Source: an uncultured Alphaproteobacteria bacterium (GTDB lineage Bacteria > Pseudomonadota > Alphaproteobacteria > Methylaequorales > Methylaequoraceae). From it: a DNA stretch of 60,059 nucleotides. Each line of letters starts with the position of its first letter. The stretch's first letter is position 1. Of the stretch, positions 1 to 9,606 are shown piece after piece. The translations under genes and the position numbers were made by a program. The stretch lies in NCBI GenBank assembly GCA_902536485.1, contig CACAXP010000004.1, positions 1 through 60,059 on the forward strand, written 5' to 3'. Below the pieces are notes generated by a model that made no database searches, was not told the DNA's origin, and saw only the letters and a list, made by a program, of their open reading frames with translations.

Positions 1-1073
1 TCATTACCTACTCTTGGAATAGAATACTTCTTCATTTTTTCAATCAAAGTTGTCCGATTTATTTTTAGGCTTTTAGATGCAGAAGTAACTGAACCATCGT
101 TTTTTTTTAAAGCACCTTCAATTAAAATACACTCTACTTCGCTTAAATGTCTTCTAAGATCAATTTTTTCTAAGTATTCAAACCAACTTTTATAGTTATT
201 TGGGTGAGGAAGAGAGTTATTATTTGAATCAGGTTCTTTTTTAGAATCTTTTATATCAGCCAATTCTGAAGTCATTTCCCATACATAATTACTTTCTTCT
301 TTGAAATCTGGTAAATTTATTCTTAGAAGATTCTCTCTAATGTTTTTTGCATTAATTTTTTTGTTAGCAAAAATAATTGAAGCTCTTTCGATTAAATTTT
401 TTAGTTCTCTTATATTTCCAGGCCAAATATATTCTTTTAGAGCAGCTACCGCTGAATCATCAAAAATTGGTAAATTAATTTCTTTATTCACACCTATTTC
501 TTTAAGAATATAATCAAGTAATTCAGGTATATCATCCTTTCGCTCTGCTAATGTTGGTATTTCGATTGGAAAAACATTGATTCTGTAAAATAAATCAGCT
601 CGGAAAAGGCCGTCCTCAATTTTTTTTTCAATATTTTGATGTGTGGCACAAATTAACCTTAAATCTAATTTTATTTCTCCTTTACCGCCTACTCTCTGGA
701 TTGTTTTTGTTTCAATAGCTCTTAGTAATTTTGCTTGAAGTGACATTGGCATGTCTCCAATTTCGTCTAAAAAAAGAGTTCCTTTATTGGATGTTTCAAA
801 TCTTCCTTCCTTTTTTGAATCAGCACCTGTAAAAGCACCTTTCTCATGACCAAACAACTCAGATTCCAACAGTTCTGACGGAATTGCAGCACAATTAACA
901 TTTACCAATTCACCCTTTCGATTTGAAGTTGCATGTATCGCTCTTGCTACAACATCTTTTCCACATCCTGTTTCACCTCGAAGTAAAACCGTAGAGTTTG
1001 AAACAGAAACCATGTTTACTAATTTTTTTAGTTGTTGAGTTACCTCACAATTTCCTATGATAAATTCACTCAT
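1..1073 (-). CDS. sigma-54 enhancer-binding protein (AAA+ plus Fis-type HTH), 3' end cut by window edge
   Basis: About 357 codons are visible from the ATG at 1073; the frame is still open at base 1. The protein starts almost directly with the sigma-54 AAA+ domain: Walker A GETGCGKD at residues 33-40, the sigma-54 contact loop GAFTGA at 79-84, Walker [11 protein letters not shown], and a [13 protein letters not shown] segment. All catalytic motifs look intact. The C-terminal part ([20 protein letters not shown] then [13 protein letters not shown]) reads as a Fis-type helix-turn-helix. There is no N-terminal receiver or FleQ domain, so activity may be constitutive or controlled through a partner. 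It is divergent from the second activator at 1246 and probably acts on the flagellar genes beside it. FleQ/FlbD-class identity is inference. Confidence 0.88.
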   Translation of the reverse strand, partial: MSEFIIGNCEVTQQLKKLVNMVSVSNSTVLLRGETGCGKDVVARAIHATSNRKGELVNVNCAAIPSELLESELFGHEKGAFTGADSKKEGRFETSNKGTLFLDEIGDMPMSLQAKLLRAIETKTIQRVGGKGEIKLDLRLICATHQNIEKKIEDGLFRADLFYRINVFPIEIPTLAERKDDIPELLDYILKEIGVNKEINLPIFDDSAVAALKEYIWPGNIRELKNLIERASIIFANKKINAKNIRENLLRINLPDFKEESNYVWEMTSELADIKDSKKEPDSNNNSLPHPNNYKSWFEYLEKIDLRRHLSEVECILIEGALKKNDGSVTSASKSLKINRTTLIEKMKKYSIPRVGN

Positions 1074-1090
1074 AATATTATTAGAAATAA

Positions 1091-1106
1091 TGTCAGAAAA
1101 ATGACA
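1091..1106. promoter_or_regulatory. TGTCA-N6-TGACA inverted repeat, FleQ-box-like
   Basis: Perfect 5-bp arms (TGTCA and TGACA) separated by GAAAAA. It lies 17 bp upstream of the minus-strand activator start and about 95 bp upstream of the -24 element at 1201. That distance is usual for an enhancer-binding-protein site. The layout matches the Pseudomonas FleQ consensus (GTCA-N6-TGAC) as I recall it. The same arrangement occurs before rpoN at 21920-21939. Which protein binds it is inference. Confidence 0.5.
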
Positions 1107-1200
1107 ATATTCAAATTGTAAAAAAAATAAAAAAAATAGGTGTCTGTAAGTTATTGTAAAAATTGATAAAATTAAAAAAATTAAATTATCTTTTACATAT

Positions 1201-1216
1201 TGGTAAGTTTCTTGCT
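1201..1216 (+). promoter_or_regulatory. sigma-54 promoter of the flagellar operon
   Basis: TGGTAAGTTTCTTGCT has GG and GC separated by exactly 10 bp, as in -24/-12 promoters. With C1215 taken as -12, transcription would start near 1227, giving a leader of about 19 nt before the ATG at 1246. Confidence 0.7.
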
Positions 1217-1245
1217 TCTAGATCTACAAATATAACTAAAGGTTT

Positions 1246-2397
1246 ATGATGAAAGATATATATATTATTAAAGATTTTTTTGAAAAATCAGAGGAAGTTT
1301 ATGAATTTTTAAAAAATAAAAACTGTAATGTAAATTTAATAGAAAAAAAAGAAACTTTAAATTTTGAAAAAAACAAGTCTACTATTGTTTGCTCAAAAAA
1401 ATTTCAAGAGAGTATCGGAGGAAAATCAGAAGTTTTAAAAATCTCGAGAAAAATTGGTAGTACCAATATAATTGTGTTGGACAATTTTAATGCCAAATAT
1501 GCTATTCTCAGTGAACTAGGTGGGGCTTACTTAGAAATTTCTTTTTCGCGGTTTGATGAAGTAATTAATGAGGTTATTTTTCAAGTAATAGAATCAGAAA
1601 AATATAGTTTCTCAGACCCAAAAACAGAAAATCTTATAAGCTTAGCAAAAAAAGTTGCTGAAACAGATGTCACAGTTTTTATTCATGGTCCTACAGGTAC
1701 AGGAAAAGAAGTTATTTCTAGTTTTATACACCAAAACTCTAAAAGAGAAGAAAAACCTTTTGTGGCAATTAACTGTGCTGCAATTCCTGAAAATATGCTT
1801 GAAGCTATGCTTTTTGGCCATGAAAAGGGTGCGTTTACAGGAGCATCGTCAGCTAATAAAGGAATTTTTCGTGCTGCCGATAGTGGAACTTTGCTGTTGG
1901 ATGAAATTTCTGAGATGCCACTCTCACTTCAAGCAAAGTTACTAAGAGTTCTTCAAGAAAAAAAAGTAACGCCAATAGGTGGACAGAGAGATATTGATGT
2001 TGATGTTAGAGTAATTGCAACAACTAATAGAGATATGATAACTGAAGTTAAGGAAAAAAAGTTTCGTGAAGACCTCTATTATAGATTAAATGTTTTTCCA
2101 CTTGAGACGCTAAATTTATCAGAACGGCCTAACGATATTATTCCAATTAGTGTTGCTTTGTTAAGAAGACATACTGATTTTGATAAAATTCCATATATTA
2201 CAGAAAACGCTCAAAAAATTCTTACTGATTATGCTTGGCCAGGAAATGTTCGCGAGCTAGAGAATGTTCTTCAAAGAGCTATAGTTTTATCAGAAAATAA
2301 TATTATTGATGAAAGAAATATTATGATTGATTTAAATAAACACAAAAATCTTTACCAAAACTTTAATGAACATAACGAAAAGGCAGCAGTAATTTAG
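1246..2397 (+). CDS. sigma-54 activator ATPase lacking a DNA-binding domain (FleQ/FleT-like)
   Basis: 383 aa, first gene of the flagellar operon. Residues 1-125 form a separate N-terminal domain with no clear phospho-acceptor pattern. The AAA+ domain has Walker A GPTGTGKE (148-155), GAFTGA (195-200), Walker B TLLLDEISEMP (about 214-224) and FREDLYYRLNVFP. After the conserved YAWPGNVRELENVLQRA segment only about 45 residues remain, ending in EHNEKAAVI, with no Fis-type HTH. It should contact sigma-54 but probably cannot bind DNA by itself. The neighbouring minus-strand activator has the HTH and lacks an N-terminal domain, so a mixed oligomer is a natural inference. Two ATGs (1246, 1249) are possible starts. 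Confidence 0.88.
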   Translation: MMKDIYIIKDFFEKSEEVYEFLKNKNCNVNLIEKKETLNFEKNKSTIVCSKKFQESIGGKSEVLKISRKIGSTNIIVLDNFNAKYAILSELGGAYLEISFSRFDEVINEVIFQVIESEKYSFSDPKTENLISLAKKVAETDVTVFIHGPTGTGKEVISSFIHQNSKREEKPFVAINCAAIPENMLEAMLFGHEKGAFTGASSANKGIFRAADSGTLLLDEISEMPLSLQAKLLRVLQEKKVTPIGGQRDIDVDVRVIATTNRDMITEVKEKKFREDLYYRLNVFPLETLNLSERPNDIIPISVALLRRHTDFDKIPYITENAQKILTDYAWPGNVRELENVLQRAIVLSENNIIDERNIMIDLNKHKNLYQNFNEHNEKAAVI

Positions 2398-2419
2398 TCA
2401 AATTGAAAGGATAAAGTTT

Positions 2420-2764
2420 ATGAAACCAAATCTTACCACAGTATTTAAGCCTGATTTAGTAAAGGCTAACAACAATCAGGAACAAATCAAAAATATTCAA
2501 GAAGATGTTGCAAATTTAACACCTAAAATTGATGAACAAAAAGATAATGATTTTTTAGAAAGTATTAAAAATGCAATTGGTGATGTTTCTGATGGACAGC
2601 TAAAAAGTGCTGAATTAACAAAAAACTTTGAGCTGGGATTAGAAAATGACCTAACTAAGGTCATGATTAATCAACAATTAGCTAGTCTTGGCTTTCAAAT
2701 GACACTCAATGTAAGAAATAAAGTTTTAACAGCATATAAAGATATAATGAATATGCCGGTTTAA
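2420..2764 (+). CDS. fliE: flagellar hook-basal body protein FliE
   Basis: 114 aa, the usual size for FliE, which links the MS ring to the proximal rod. The C-terminal segment TLNVRNKVLTAYKDIMNMPV is the family signature. The charged N-terminal half is less conserved. It begins 22 bp after the activator gene with an AAAGGA ribosome-binding site and is followed 16 bp later by fliF, as in other fliEFGHIJ operons. Confidence 0.93.
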   Translation: MKPNLTTVFKPDLVKANNNQEQIKNIQEDVANLTPKIDEQKDNDFLESIKNAIGDVSDGQLKSAELTKNFELGLENDLTKVMINQQLASLGFQMTLNVRNKVLTAYKDIMNMPV

Positions 2765-2780
2765 TTTAGAGAGGTAAAAA

Positions 2781-4517
2781 ATGGCAGAGCAAACACAAAC
2801 TACAGAATTAGCAAGTAAACCTTCAACCAACACAGGAGGGGGACTAATTTCTAATATTGGTGACACTTTAGAAAAAATTAAAAGGTTTTCTAATGAACCT
2901 GCTGTTCAAAGATCAATTCCTGTAATGATCACCCTATTTGTTATTTTTATCGGAATGGTTTTTTTTATTTCTTTTAGAGAACCGTCGAGAACAACTCTTT
3001 TTTCTTCTCTTCCTGAACATGAAAAATCAAGAGTAATTGATGTTTTAAGATCAAACGGAATTGATGTTTCAATTGATTCGACTACTGGTGAAGTTCTTGT
3101 CCCGTCACCAGAATATTATGAAGCAAAAATGAAGCTAGCCGCCGAAGGTCTTCCTAGTTCTGTCCCTCAAGGTTATGATCTTTTAGAAAAAATTCCAATG
3201 GGAACTAGTAGATCAGTTGAGTTTATGAAAATGAAGCAAACGCAAGAGATAGAATTAGCAAGATCAATTAACGAAATTTCTTATGTTCTTGGTGCAAGGG
3301 TTCATTTAGCTATACCTGAAAGATCAGTGTTCGTTAGAGATGCAGGATCTCCAACAGCATCTGTATTTGTAAAATTAGCTGATGGAAGAGTTTTAAATCG
3401 AGAACAAGTTAGAGCAATAGTGCATATAGTTTCGTCTTCAATTCCAAATATGTCATCTGACAATGTAACAGTTGTAGATCAATATGGAAAACTTTTATCT
3501 AAACCTGAAGATGATCCAAATATTGCACTTACAGAAAAACAATTAAATCACAGAATAAAAATTGAGTCTCTTTATCGAGAGAGAATATTATCCTTGGTGA
3601 CACCTATGGTTGGAGCTGGTAACCTCACTGCACAAGTTAATGTAGAAATGGATTTTGCTAACACACAAGTTACGGAAGAAACATTTGATCCAGAGAGTAT
3701 TTCAACAAGAAGTGAGCAAAACAGTGCAGACGAATCAACTGACAGACCAGCTAGAGGTATTCCAGGTGCTGTAGCAAACCAAGCACCTTTAGCCGCAGAT
3801 CTTCAAATTGATACTCCAGTCGAAGGAACTGAACAGGAATTCAAACAAAGATCAACGTCAAATGTTAGAAACTACGAAGTTAGTAAAAAACTGAGTACAA
3901 CAATAGGACAAATCGGAAAAATAAGAAAAGTCAAAACCGCGGTGTTAGTAAAAAATAAAATCATACAAACTCCTGAAGGAACAGTTACAGAACCATTAAG
4001 CGATGAAGAAAAAGAAAAAATATCATCATTAGTAAAAGAAGCTGTTGGCTTTAACGGTGATAGAGGCGACAGCATAGTTGTCACCAGTGGAGAGTTTATA
4101 GAAGAATTAGAAGTAGTGGTAACAAAGTGGTACGAACAAGCTTGGTTTCAAAATATTGCGGGACAAATTTCAACTGTTTTAATCTTAGCAATCATAACTT
4201 TTGGAGCTTTAAAACCTCTACTTAATAGAATCCTAGTACCATCAGCTGGTGTTGCTGGAGTGGGCGGTCCTGGTGGTGCTATGTCAGAAGCTGATTTAGA
4301 AGCTGAAGAAGAAGGAGAGGTTGAAGTTCAAGAAGGAGAATCACTAGAAGATATTAAAGCGAAACTAAAACCAAAAAAAGCTGCTATTTCTGCTGAAATG
4401 CTTGATACAGCAAATACTTATGATGATAAAGTTGCAGTTATTAGAATGATTGTTGGAGATGAGGCTGGAAAAGTTTCAAATGTATTTAGACAATTAATGA
4501 AAAAAGATGCACTATAA
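2781..4517 (+). CDS. fliF: flagellar MS-ring protein FliF
   Basis: 578 aa, normal length. A transmembrane helix at about residues 46-65 is followed by the periplasmic YscJ/FliF ring-building domain (SRTTLFSSLPEHEKSRVIDV, GYDLLEKIPMGTS, ARVHLAIPERSVFV). A second membrane helix sits at about 462-481. The acidic cytoplasmic tail ends in KVSNVFRQLMKKDAL, the segment that in the family binds FliG, encoded next. The ring anchors rotor and export apparatus in the inner membrane. An AGAGAGG-type ribosome site precedes the ATG. Confidence 0.96.
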   Translation: MAEQTQTTELASKPSTNTGGGLISNIGDTLEKIKRFSNEPAVQRSIPVMITLFVIFIGMVFFISFREPSRTTLFSSLPEHEKSRVIDVLRSNGIDVSIDSTTGEVLVPSPEYYEAKMKLAAEGLPSSVPQGYDLLEKIPMGTSRSVEFMKMKQTQEIELARSINEISYVLGARVHLAIPERSVFVRDAGSPTASVFVKLADGRVLNREQVRAIVHIVSSSIPNMSSDNVTVVDQYGKLLSKPEDDPNIALTEKQLNHRIKIESLYRERILSLVTPMVGAGNLTAQVNVEMDFANTQVTEETFDPESISTRSEQNSADESTDRPARGIPGAVANQAPLAADLQIDTPVEGTEQEFKQRSTSNVRNYEVSKKLSTTIGQIGKIRKVKTAVLVKNKIIQTPEGTVTEPLSDEEKEKISSLVKEAVGFNGDRGDSIVVTSGEFIEELEVVVTKWYEQAWFQNIAGQISTVLILAIITFGALKPLLNRILVPSAGVAGVGGPGGAMSEADLEAEEEGEVEVQEGESLEDIKAKLKPKKAAISAEMLDTANTYDDKVAVIRMIVGDEAGKVSNVFRQLMKKDAL

Positions 4518-4540
4518 CATTAGATTTAAAGGAAAAGTTA

Positions 4541-5590
4541 ATGGCTGAAAAAGAAAAAAAAGACGCAAATAATGAAGAAGAGTTATCACCCTATGATAGA
4601 CTCACAAGTACTCAAAAATGTGCAATATTGATGATGCTATTAGGAGAAGAAGAGGCATCTGAAATTCTTAAAAACTTGGGTCCAAAAGAAGTACAGCAAT
4701 TAGGAAAAGAAATGTACAATGTTCAAGGTTTAGACCAAGATACAGTTAACAGAGTATTAGACGAGTTTTTAGCCATCATAAAAACCCAAACAGACTTAGG
4801 TATGGGTTCATCCAATTATATTAGAAATGTGATGACAAAAGCTCTTGGTGAAAACAAAGCACAATCAGTTTTGGGAAGAATAACTCCCACAGAAAGCGAT
4901 AAACCAATTGAAATTTTAGATTGGATGGACGCAAGGTCAGTCGCAGAATTAATTTCTGATGAACATCCACAAATCATGTCACTCATTATCTCATATTTAG
5001 AACCAGGGACAGCAGCAGATGTTCTAGTTCTTCTACCTGAGGATGTCCAATCTGATATAATTCACAGGATTGCAACCTTAGAAACTGTTCAACCAGACGC
5101 TCTTGAAGAACTTGAAAAAGTAATGCAACTAAAATTTAAAACTAATACATCATTGAGAGCATCATCTGTTGGAGGGGTTAAAGCAGCTGCTGGAATTATG
5201 AACTTTACAAAACAAAACATGGAACAAAGAGTCATTAAAGCACTTGGAGAAAAAGATAGACACTTAGCTAAAGAAATACAAGAAAGCATGTTTACTTTTG
5301 AAACTTTAATTTTAATGGACGACAGAAGTATGCAAACATTACTCAGGAATGTCGATCAGGAGATCCTTATTATTGCTTTAAAGGGAACTGATGATGAATT
5401 AAAGGAAAAAATATTCAACTGTATGTCTCAACGTGCAGCGGCAAATATTAAAGATGAAATGGAGGTTCTTGGACCTATAAGATTAACAGAAGTTCAAGAA
5501 GCACAAAAAGCTGTTATAAACGTAGCAAGAACTATGTCTGATGAAGGTACCATTGTTCTTGCTGGCAGAGGCGGAGACGATTTTGTATGA
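4541..5590 (+). CDS. fliG: flagellar motor switch protein FliG
   Basis: 349 aa, full length. The N-terminal domain (LTSTQKCAILMMLLGEEEAS) docks on FliF. The middle armadillo domain contains the EHPQIMSLIISYLEPGTAAD stretch. The C-terminal torque domain has charged residues typical of stator contact (KEIQESMFTFETLILMDDRS, LRNVDQEILIIALKG). It works at the rotor face against the PomAB-like stator encoded at 18488-20450. Its stop overlaps the fliH start by 4 bp (ATGA), implying translational coupling. Confidence 0.96.
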   Translation: MAEKEKKDANNEEELSPYDRLTSTQKCAILMMLLGEEEASEILKNLGPKEVQQLGKEMYNVQGLDQDTVNRVLDEFLAIIKTQTDLGMGSSNYIRNVMTKALGENKAQSVLGRITPTESDKPIEILDWMDARSVAELISDEHPQIMSLIISYLEPGTAADVLVLLPEDVQSDIIHRIATLETVQPDALEELEKVMQLKFKTNTSLRASSVGGVKAAAGIMNFTKQNMEQRVIKALGEKDRHLAKEIQESMFTFETLILMDDRSMQTLLRNVDQEILIIALKGTDDELKEKIFNCMSQRAAANIKDEMEVLGPIRLTEVQEAQKAVINVARTMSDEGTIVLAGRGGDDFV

Positions 5591-6540
5591 TGCCGTTAAA
5601 AGAACAAACTACGGAAAATAAAGTTGAAAAAAAAGAAGATTCTGGAGCTTTGAAAACTGAAGAAATTCTTAGCCTTTTAAGCAAAACAAGACAAGACTTT
5701 ATTAAAGACCAAGAAATTTTGGAAAAAATCCCAAACTTATTCAAAAAAAAAACTTTAATTGAATTAGCCAATAATTCTGCAAACAAAAAGACTAAAAATC
5801 AGGAGTTAGAAAAGCCACAAATTCTTGAAAAAAAAGAAAACCAAGAATTAAATAATGAATCAAAAACTGATAAAGAAGAGATCTTAGAAAAAAAGATAGA
5901 TGAAAAAAAATATACAGAAATTGAAGCAAAAAACATGGCTAATGACTTAGCCAAGGAATATTACAATAAGGGTTATTATTTAGGGGTTAAAAAAACTAAG
6001 GAAGAACTTGAAAAGGGCGAGCAAGCACTTGCTGTTTCTTTAAAAAATATAACTGATAACATCTTTGTAGTAACACCTGAATTTTCAGAAAAAATAACAA
6101 ACAAACTAAATCAAAAAATTTCCAGTATAATTAAAGAAATATTAGGTTATGAAATCGATACAAAAACAGATTTTTTTATAAAAAAAATTAAGCAATTATT
6201 AGAAATCTTTGATGAAAATAATAAAATCGATATTTTGCTTAATGAAAATGACTACAATTCTGTAAAAAAATTTTGTAGTGAAAATAAAATAAATTTGAGT
6301 TTTTCACTTTTACCTGAAAAAGGTCTTCAACGTGGTGATCTCAAAATTAAATCTGGAACAATTGAGGTTTCTGAAGTAATAGATGATAAATTAAAGCTTT
6401 CTCAAAGTAGCACTATTAAAAAAGAACTTAACAATATGAAGAATAAGGAAAACTCTTTAATAAAAGAAGGGGATAAAGACCTTAGCAGTAAAACCACAGA
6501 AACTTTACCTAAGAAAAAAGAAGAAGATGCTAATAGCTGA
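5587..6540 (+). CDS. fliH: flagellar export ATPase regulator FliH
   Basis: 317 aa. The first 120 residues are very lysine/glutamate rich and low in complexity. The region AKNMANDLAKEYYNKGYYLG resembles the FliH/YscL stalk. The C-terminal domain (EKGLQRGDLKIKSGTIEVSE) carries the FliH/HrpE pattern. FliH dimers hold FliI inactive and tether it to the C-ring. It sits between fliG and fliI and overlaps both (4 bp and 14 bp). A 50-residue charged tail after the conserved domain is unusual. Confidence 0.85.
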   Translation: MMPLKEQTTENKVEKKEDSGALKTEEILSLLSKTRQDFIKDQEILEKIPNLFKKKTLIELANNSANKKTKNQELEKPQILEKKENQELNNESKTDKEEILEKKIDEKKYTEIEAKNMANDLAKEYYNKGYYLGVKKTKEELEKGEQALAVSLKNITDNIFVVTPEFSEKITNKLNQKISSIIKEILGYEIDTKTDFFIKKIKQLLEIFDENNKIDILLNENDYNSVKKFCSENKINLSFSLLPEKGLQRGDLKIKSGTIEVSEVIDDKLKLSQSSTIKKELNNMKNKENSLIKEGDKDLSSKTTETLPKKKEEDANS

Positions 6541-7843
6541 ACAAATGTTTTCTAATGTTGAAAAACTTTCTTTTTCAAACATTAAATCCTTTAAAAGTAG
6601 AATTACAAAATTTGATGGAAAAATTGTTGAATGTGACTCTTTTCCATCACCTATTGGTACTCTATGCAAATTACATTGTGATGACGGTACATTTGTAACA
6701 GGGGAAATTATTGGCTTTAGAGAGAAAAAAAACCTTATTGCTATCCACGAACAAAATGCAAATTTAGTTTCAGGGTCTTTAATTGAAGCATCTCAAGGAA
6801 GTTCAGAGATAGAAGTTGGTCAAAATATATTAGGAAGAGTAATTGATGCATTTGGACAACCAATTGATGATAATAATGAACTTTTGCTAGATGATACGTG
6901 GCCTTTAAGTGGAAAAAATATCAACCCAATGAAAAAAAATCCAATCAAAGAAACTCTAGATGTTGGTATTAAAGCTATTAATACACTATTCACAGTGGGT
7001 AGAGGACAAAGACTTGGAATAATTGCTGGCTCAGGAGTTGGTAAATCAATACTTTTGGGAATGATGACAAAATTTACAGAAGCAGATGTAGTGGTAGTTG
7101 CACTTATTGGTGAAAGAGGAAGAGAATTAGGAAATTTTGTATCTGAAGTTTTAAATGATGAAACAAAAAAAAGGACAACAATTGTTGCCGTACCAGCGGA
7201 TAAATCTCCATTATTGAGAATCAAGGGTGCTGAAAGGGCAACATCCATTGCTGAATATTTTAGAGCTAAAGGAAAAAATGTTCTTCTTATAATGGATTCT
7301 TTAACAAGAATAGCACACGCTAAAAGAGAAGTAGGGTTAGCGCTCGGAGAACAACCAACTTCCAAAGGCTACCCACCGTCAGTAATTTCTATGATACCTA
7401 ACTTAATAGAAAGAACAGGCACTGGGTCAGATAAAGAGGGCTCTATAACAAGTTTTTATACTATTTTAGCAGATTCTGACGATACCAATGATCCTGTAGT
7501 TGACTCTGCTAGAGCTATTCTTGATGGTCACATTGTTTTATCAAGAGAATTCGCTCAATTGGGAATTTTTCCTGCCATAGATGTAAACAACTCATTAAGT
7601 AGAGTTATGAACTCTATTATTTCCGAAGATCATAAAAATAAAGCAGAATTAATAAAAAAAATGTTTTCTATTTACCAAGAAAATAAGGACCTAGTTCTTA
7701 TGGGGGGATATAATCAAGGACAAAATGAACAAATAGATAAGGCATTAGAACTTTGGCCTAAAATTTGCGAACTTATAAAACAAGACTACAGAAGCAAAGC
7801 TAACTTTAAAGTGTGTCTTGATATTTTAAAGAGTTTCAATTAA
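6527..7843 (+). CDS. fliI: flagellum-specific export ATPase FliI
   Basis: 438 aa, family-typical. Walker A GSGVGKS lies at 168-174. The RGRELGNF-like segment (GERGRELGNFVSEVLND), Walker B LLIMDSLTRIAHAKREVGLA and the GEQPTSKGYPPSVISMIPNL region are all present and typical of type III secretion ATPases. It energises unloading of substrates at the FlhA/FlhB gate. The start overlaps fliH by 14 bp; an alternative ATG lies at 6545. fliJ begins on the base after its stop. Confidence 0.96.
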   Translation: MLIAEQMFSNVEKLSFSNIKSFKSRITKFDGKIVECDSFPSPIGTLCKLHCDDGTFVTGEIIGFREKKNLIAIHEQNANLVSGSLIEASQGSSEIEVGQNILGRVIDAFGQPIDDNNELLLDDTWPLSGKNINPMKKNPIKETLDVGIKAINTLFTVGRGQRLGIIAGSGVGKSILLGMMTKFTEADVVVVALIGERGRELGNFVSEVLNDETKKRTTIVAVPADKSPLLRIKGAERATSIAEYFRAKGKNVLLIMDSLTRIAHAKREVGLALGEQPTSKGYPPSVISMIPNLIERTGTGSDKEGSITSFYTILADSDDTNDPVVDSARAILDGHIVLSREFAQLGIFPAIDVNNSLSRVMNSIISEDHKNKAELIKKMFSIYQENKDLVLMGGYNQGQNEQIDKALELWPKICELIKQDYRSKANFKVCLDILKSFN

Positions 7844-8248
7844 ATGAAGAAAAAATATAAGTTATTAACCGTTTTAAAAAAAATTAAAAAAAATAGTTTA
7901 TTTAATTCTCTAGGAACACTTCACAACGAAAAAAATAAATTAGAAAATGTAAATTCAGAACTTCAAAAACTACGTGATAAATCAAGTTTTAAAGAAGGTT
8001 CTGTAATAAGTTCATCGCAACTTAAAAGCAATTGCTATTTTAGAGCCGATATTAATGAAAAAATAGAAATTTCTAGAAATAGAAAGCTTCATATCGAAAA
8101 AGAAATTTCTGGATATGTAGGTCAAATATCAAAAGTAAATAAACAACAAGAAATTATACAAAAAAAAATTCATGAGGATTTTATAATTGGACAAAATGAA
8201 AAAGATTTGAAAGAACATCAAAATTTTAAAGTCAAAAGTGTTCTGTAA
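7844..8248 (+). CDS. fliJ: flagellar export protein FliJ
   Basis: 134 aa, lysine rich and predicted coiled coil throughout, with no catalytic motif. Identified by size, helical heptad-like composition and position directly behind fliI. FliJ is the central stalk that couples FliI to the export gate. Sequence conservation in this family is poor, so the call rests mainly on synteny. A sigma-54 promoter follows 8 bp after the stop. Confidence 0.78.
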   Translation: MKKKYKLLTVLKKIKKNSLFNSLGTLHNEKNKLENVNSELQKLRDKSSFKEGSVISSSQLKSNCYFRADINEKIEISRNRKLHIEKEISGYVGQISKVNKQQEIIQKKIHEDFIIGQNEKDLKEHQNFKVKSVL

Positions 8249-8256
8249 TGTCGTTG

Positions 8257-8272
8257 TGGCATTATTATTGCA
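8257..8272 (+). promoter_or_regulatory. sigma-54 promoter before fliK
   Basis: TGGCATTATTATTGCA matches TGGCA-N6-TTGCA with GG-N10-GC spacing. With C8271 as -12 the start point is about 8283, only 2 nt before the annotated fliK ATG at 8285 and 8 nt before the in-frame ATG at 8291. Confidence 0.68.
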
Positions 8273-8284
8273 AAAAAATTTATC

Positions 8285-9577
8285 ATGAAAATGGTTATAA
8301 ATAACAAACTAGAAAGTAACAGTGAGCTAGTTGGCATCAAATCATCTGAAAAGGGATCAGATATTGACGCCCTTTTTGCAGAACTATTTGCTTTAGTTAA
8401 CCTGGATAGTATTAATTCAGATAAAACTTCTTTTCAAAATATAGATAAAGATGAGGCTAATGAACAATTTAATACAACTCACTCAAATAAAAATACCATA
8501 AATTTTACAAGGTCACTTGCAGAAGTTTTCTATAAAGAACTTGGAATTGACAATAAGTCATTGAATAAAGAACCTGAGGATAACAACAATCCCAAAATTC
8601 TTGACCATAAAGAAATAAATTTTAAAGACACAAAACACTCAGATTTATCTGCTAATTTAAAAAATATTGTTTCTCTTAGTGAAGGTAAAAGGGGAATTCA
8701 TTTCAAAAATAACCAAGAAATAAATCAAAATTTTAGTGAGGACAAAGCATCAAAAACACAGAATATAGAAATTAAAATAAAAAAAGTTGACAAAATTAAT
8801 GTTGAAAATGGAACTCTTAAGAGTGAACCCCTTAATAAAATAAATAAAAAAATTGAGACTGAGCAACCAAAAAACGTTAACTCTCATACAATTGTAAATA
8901 GAGTCAAGTCTTCAAAAGAAACGAGTATCATTCTTAAAGAAAAGAAAATAAATAAAAAAAATATTAAAACTATTGTTGAAAAAAATAATAATGAACAAGA
9001 AGCTATTCAAAATAAAATTAACAAAGAGTCACCTAGCAAAGTAATTGGAACCTTTACAAGAAATAATACTAAAAATTCAAATGAGACAAGTTTTGACTTA
9101 AAAAACTCTAATAATAAAACAAAATCTCTAGAAAAGCACGTAACAAATAACCAAAACTTTCATACTAAAGAAACACTTGACCTTCTAGAAAGCAGCTGGG
9201 GTGAAAAATTTACAAAAATAATTAAAAACTCAATGGACAGGGGAATATCAAAACTAAGTTTTGATTTGAAACCAAAAAACTTAGGAAAGATTACTTTAGA
9301 AGTAACTGTAAAAGATAGTAAAACTAGCATACAAATAAATACAGAAAATCAAGAAGCTGCTAACATACTAAATGAGAACTTGCCTAGATTGACTGATTTA
9401 ATTGAAGAAAAAAATTCAAAATTTTCTCTTCTAAATGACAGTAATAATCATGGCAATTACTTTAATCAGCAAAAACAAAAACAACATGATAAACAAGAAA
9501 CCACAGATTTTAAAAAGAAAGTAAACGAACTTAAAAAAATTAAAACTAATAATAATAGTATTGACGTTAATGCTTAA
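8285..9577 (+). CDS. fliK: flagellar hook-length control protein FliK
   Basis: 430 aa. Long low-complexity, Asn/Lys/Ser-rich N-terminal region (about residues 1-300), as expected for the ruler part. A conserved C-terminal hook domain follows (ISKLSFDLKPKNLGKITLEV, then TENQEAANILNENLPRLTDL). FliK is exported and switches substrate class at FlhB. No ribosome-binding site precedes 8285. Together with the predicted transcription start at 8283 this points to a nearly leaderless message. ATG 8291 is an alternative start, and read-through from fliJ is also possible. Confidence 0.88.
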   Translation: MKMVINNKLESNSELVGIKSSEKGSDIDALFAELFALVNLDSINSDKTSFQNIDKDEANEQFNTTHSNKNTINFTRSLAEVFYKELGIDNKSLNKEPEDNNNPKILDHKEINFKDTKHSDLSANLKNIVSLSEGKRGIHFKNNQEINQNFSEDKASKTQNIEIKIKKVDKINVENGTLKSEPLNKINKKIETEQPKNVNSHTIVNRVKSSKETSIILKEKKINKKNIKTIVEKNNNEQEAIQNKINKESPSKVIGTFTRNNTKNSNETSFDLKNSNNKTKSLEKHVTNNQNFHTKETLDLLESSWGEKFTKIIKNSMDRGISKLSFDLKPKNLGKITLEVTVKDSKTSIQINTENQEAANILNENLPRLTDLIEEKNSKFSLLNDSNNHGNYFNQQKQKQHDKQETTDFKKKVNELKKIKTNNNSIDVNA

Positions 9578-9606
9578 TTAAAGTTTTATTTAGTTAGGAG
9601 TAAAAA

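Noticed and set aside
6820..7365. 181-codon minus-strand frame inside fliI
   Set aside because: Shadow of the conserved fliI coding sequence, with no ribosome site and unlikely composition.
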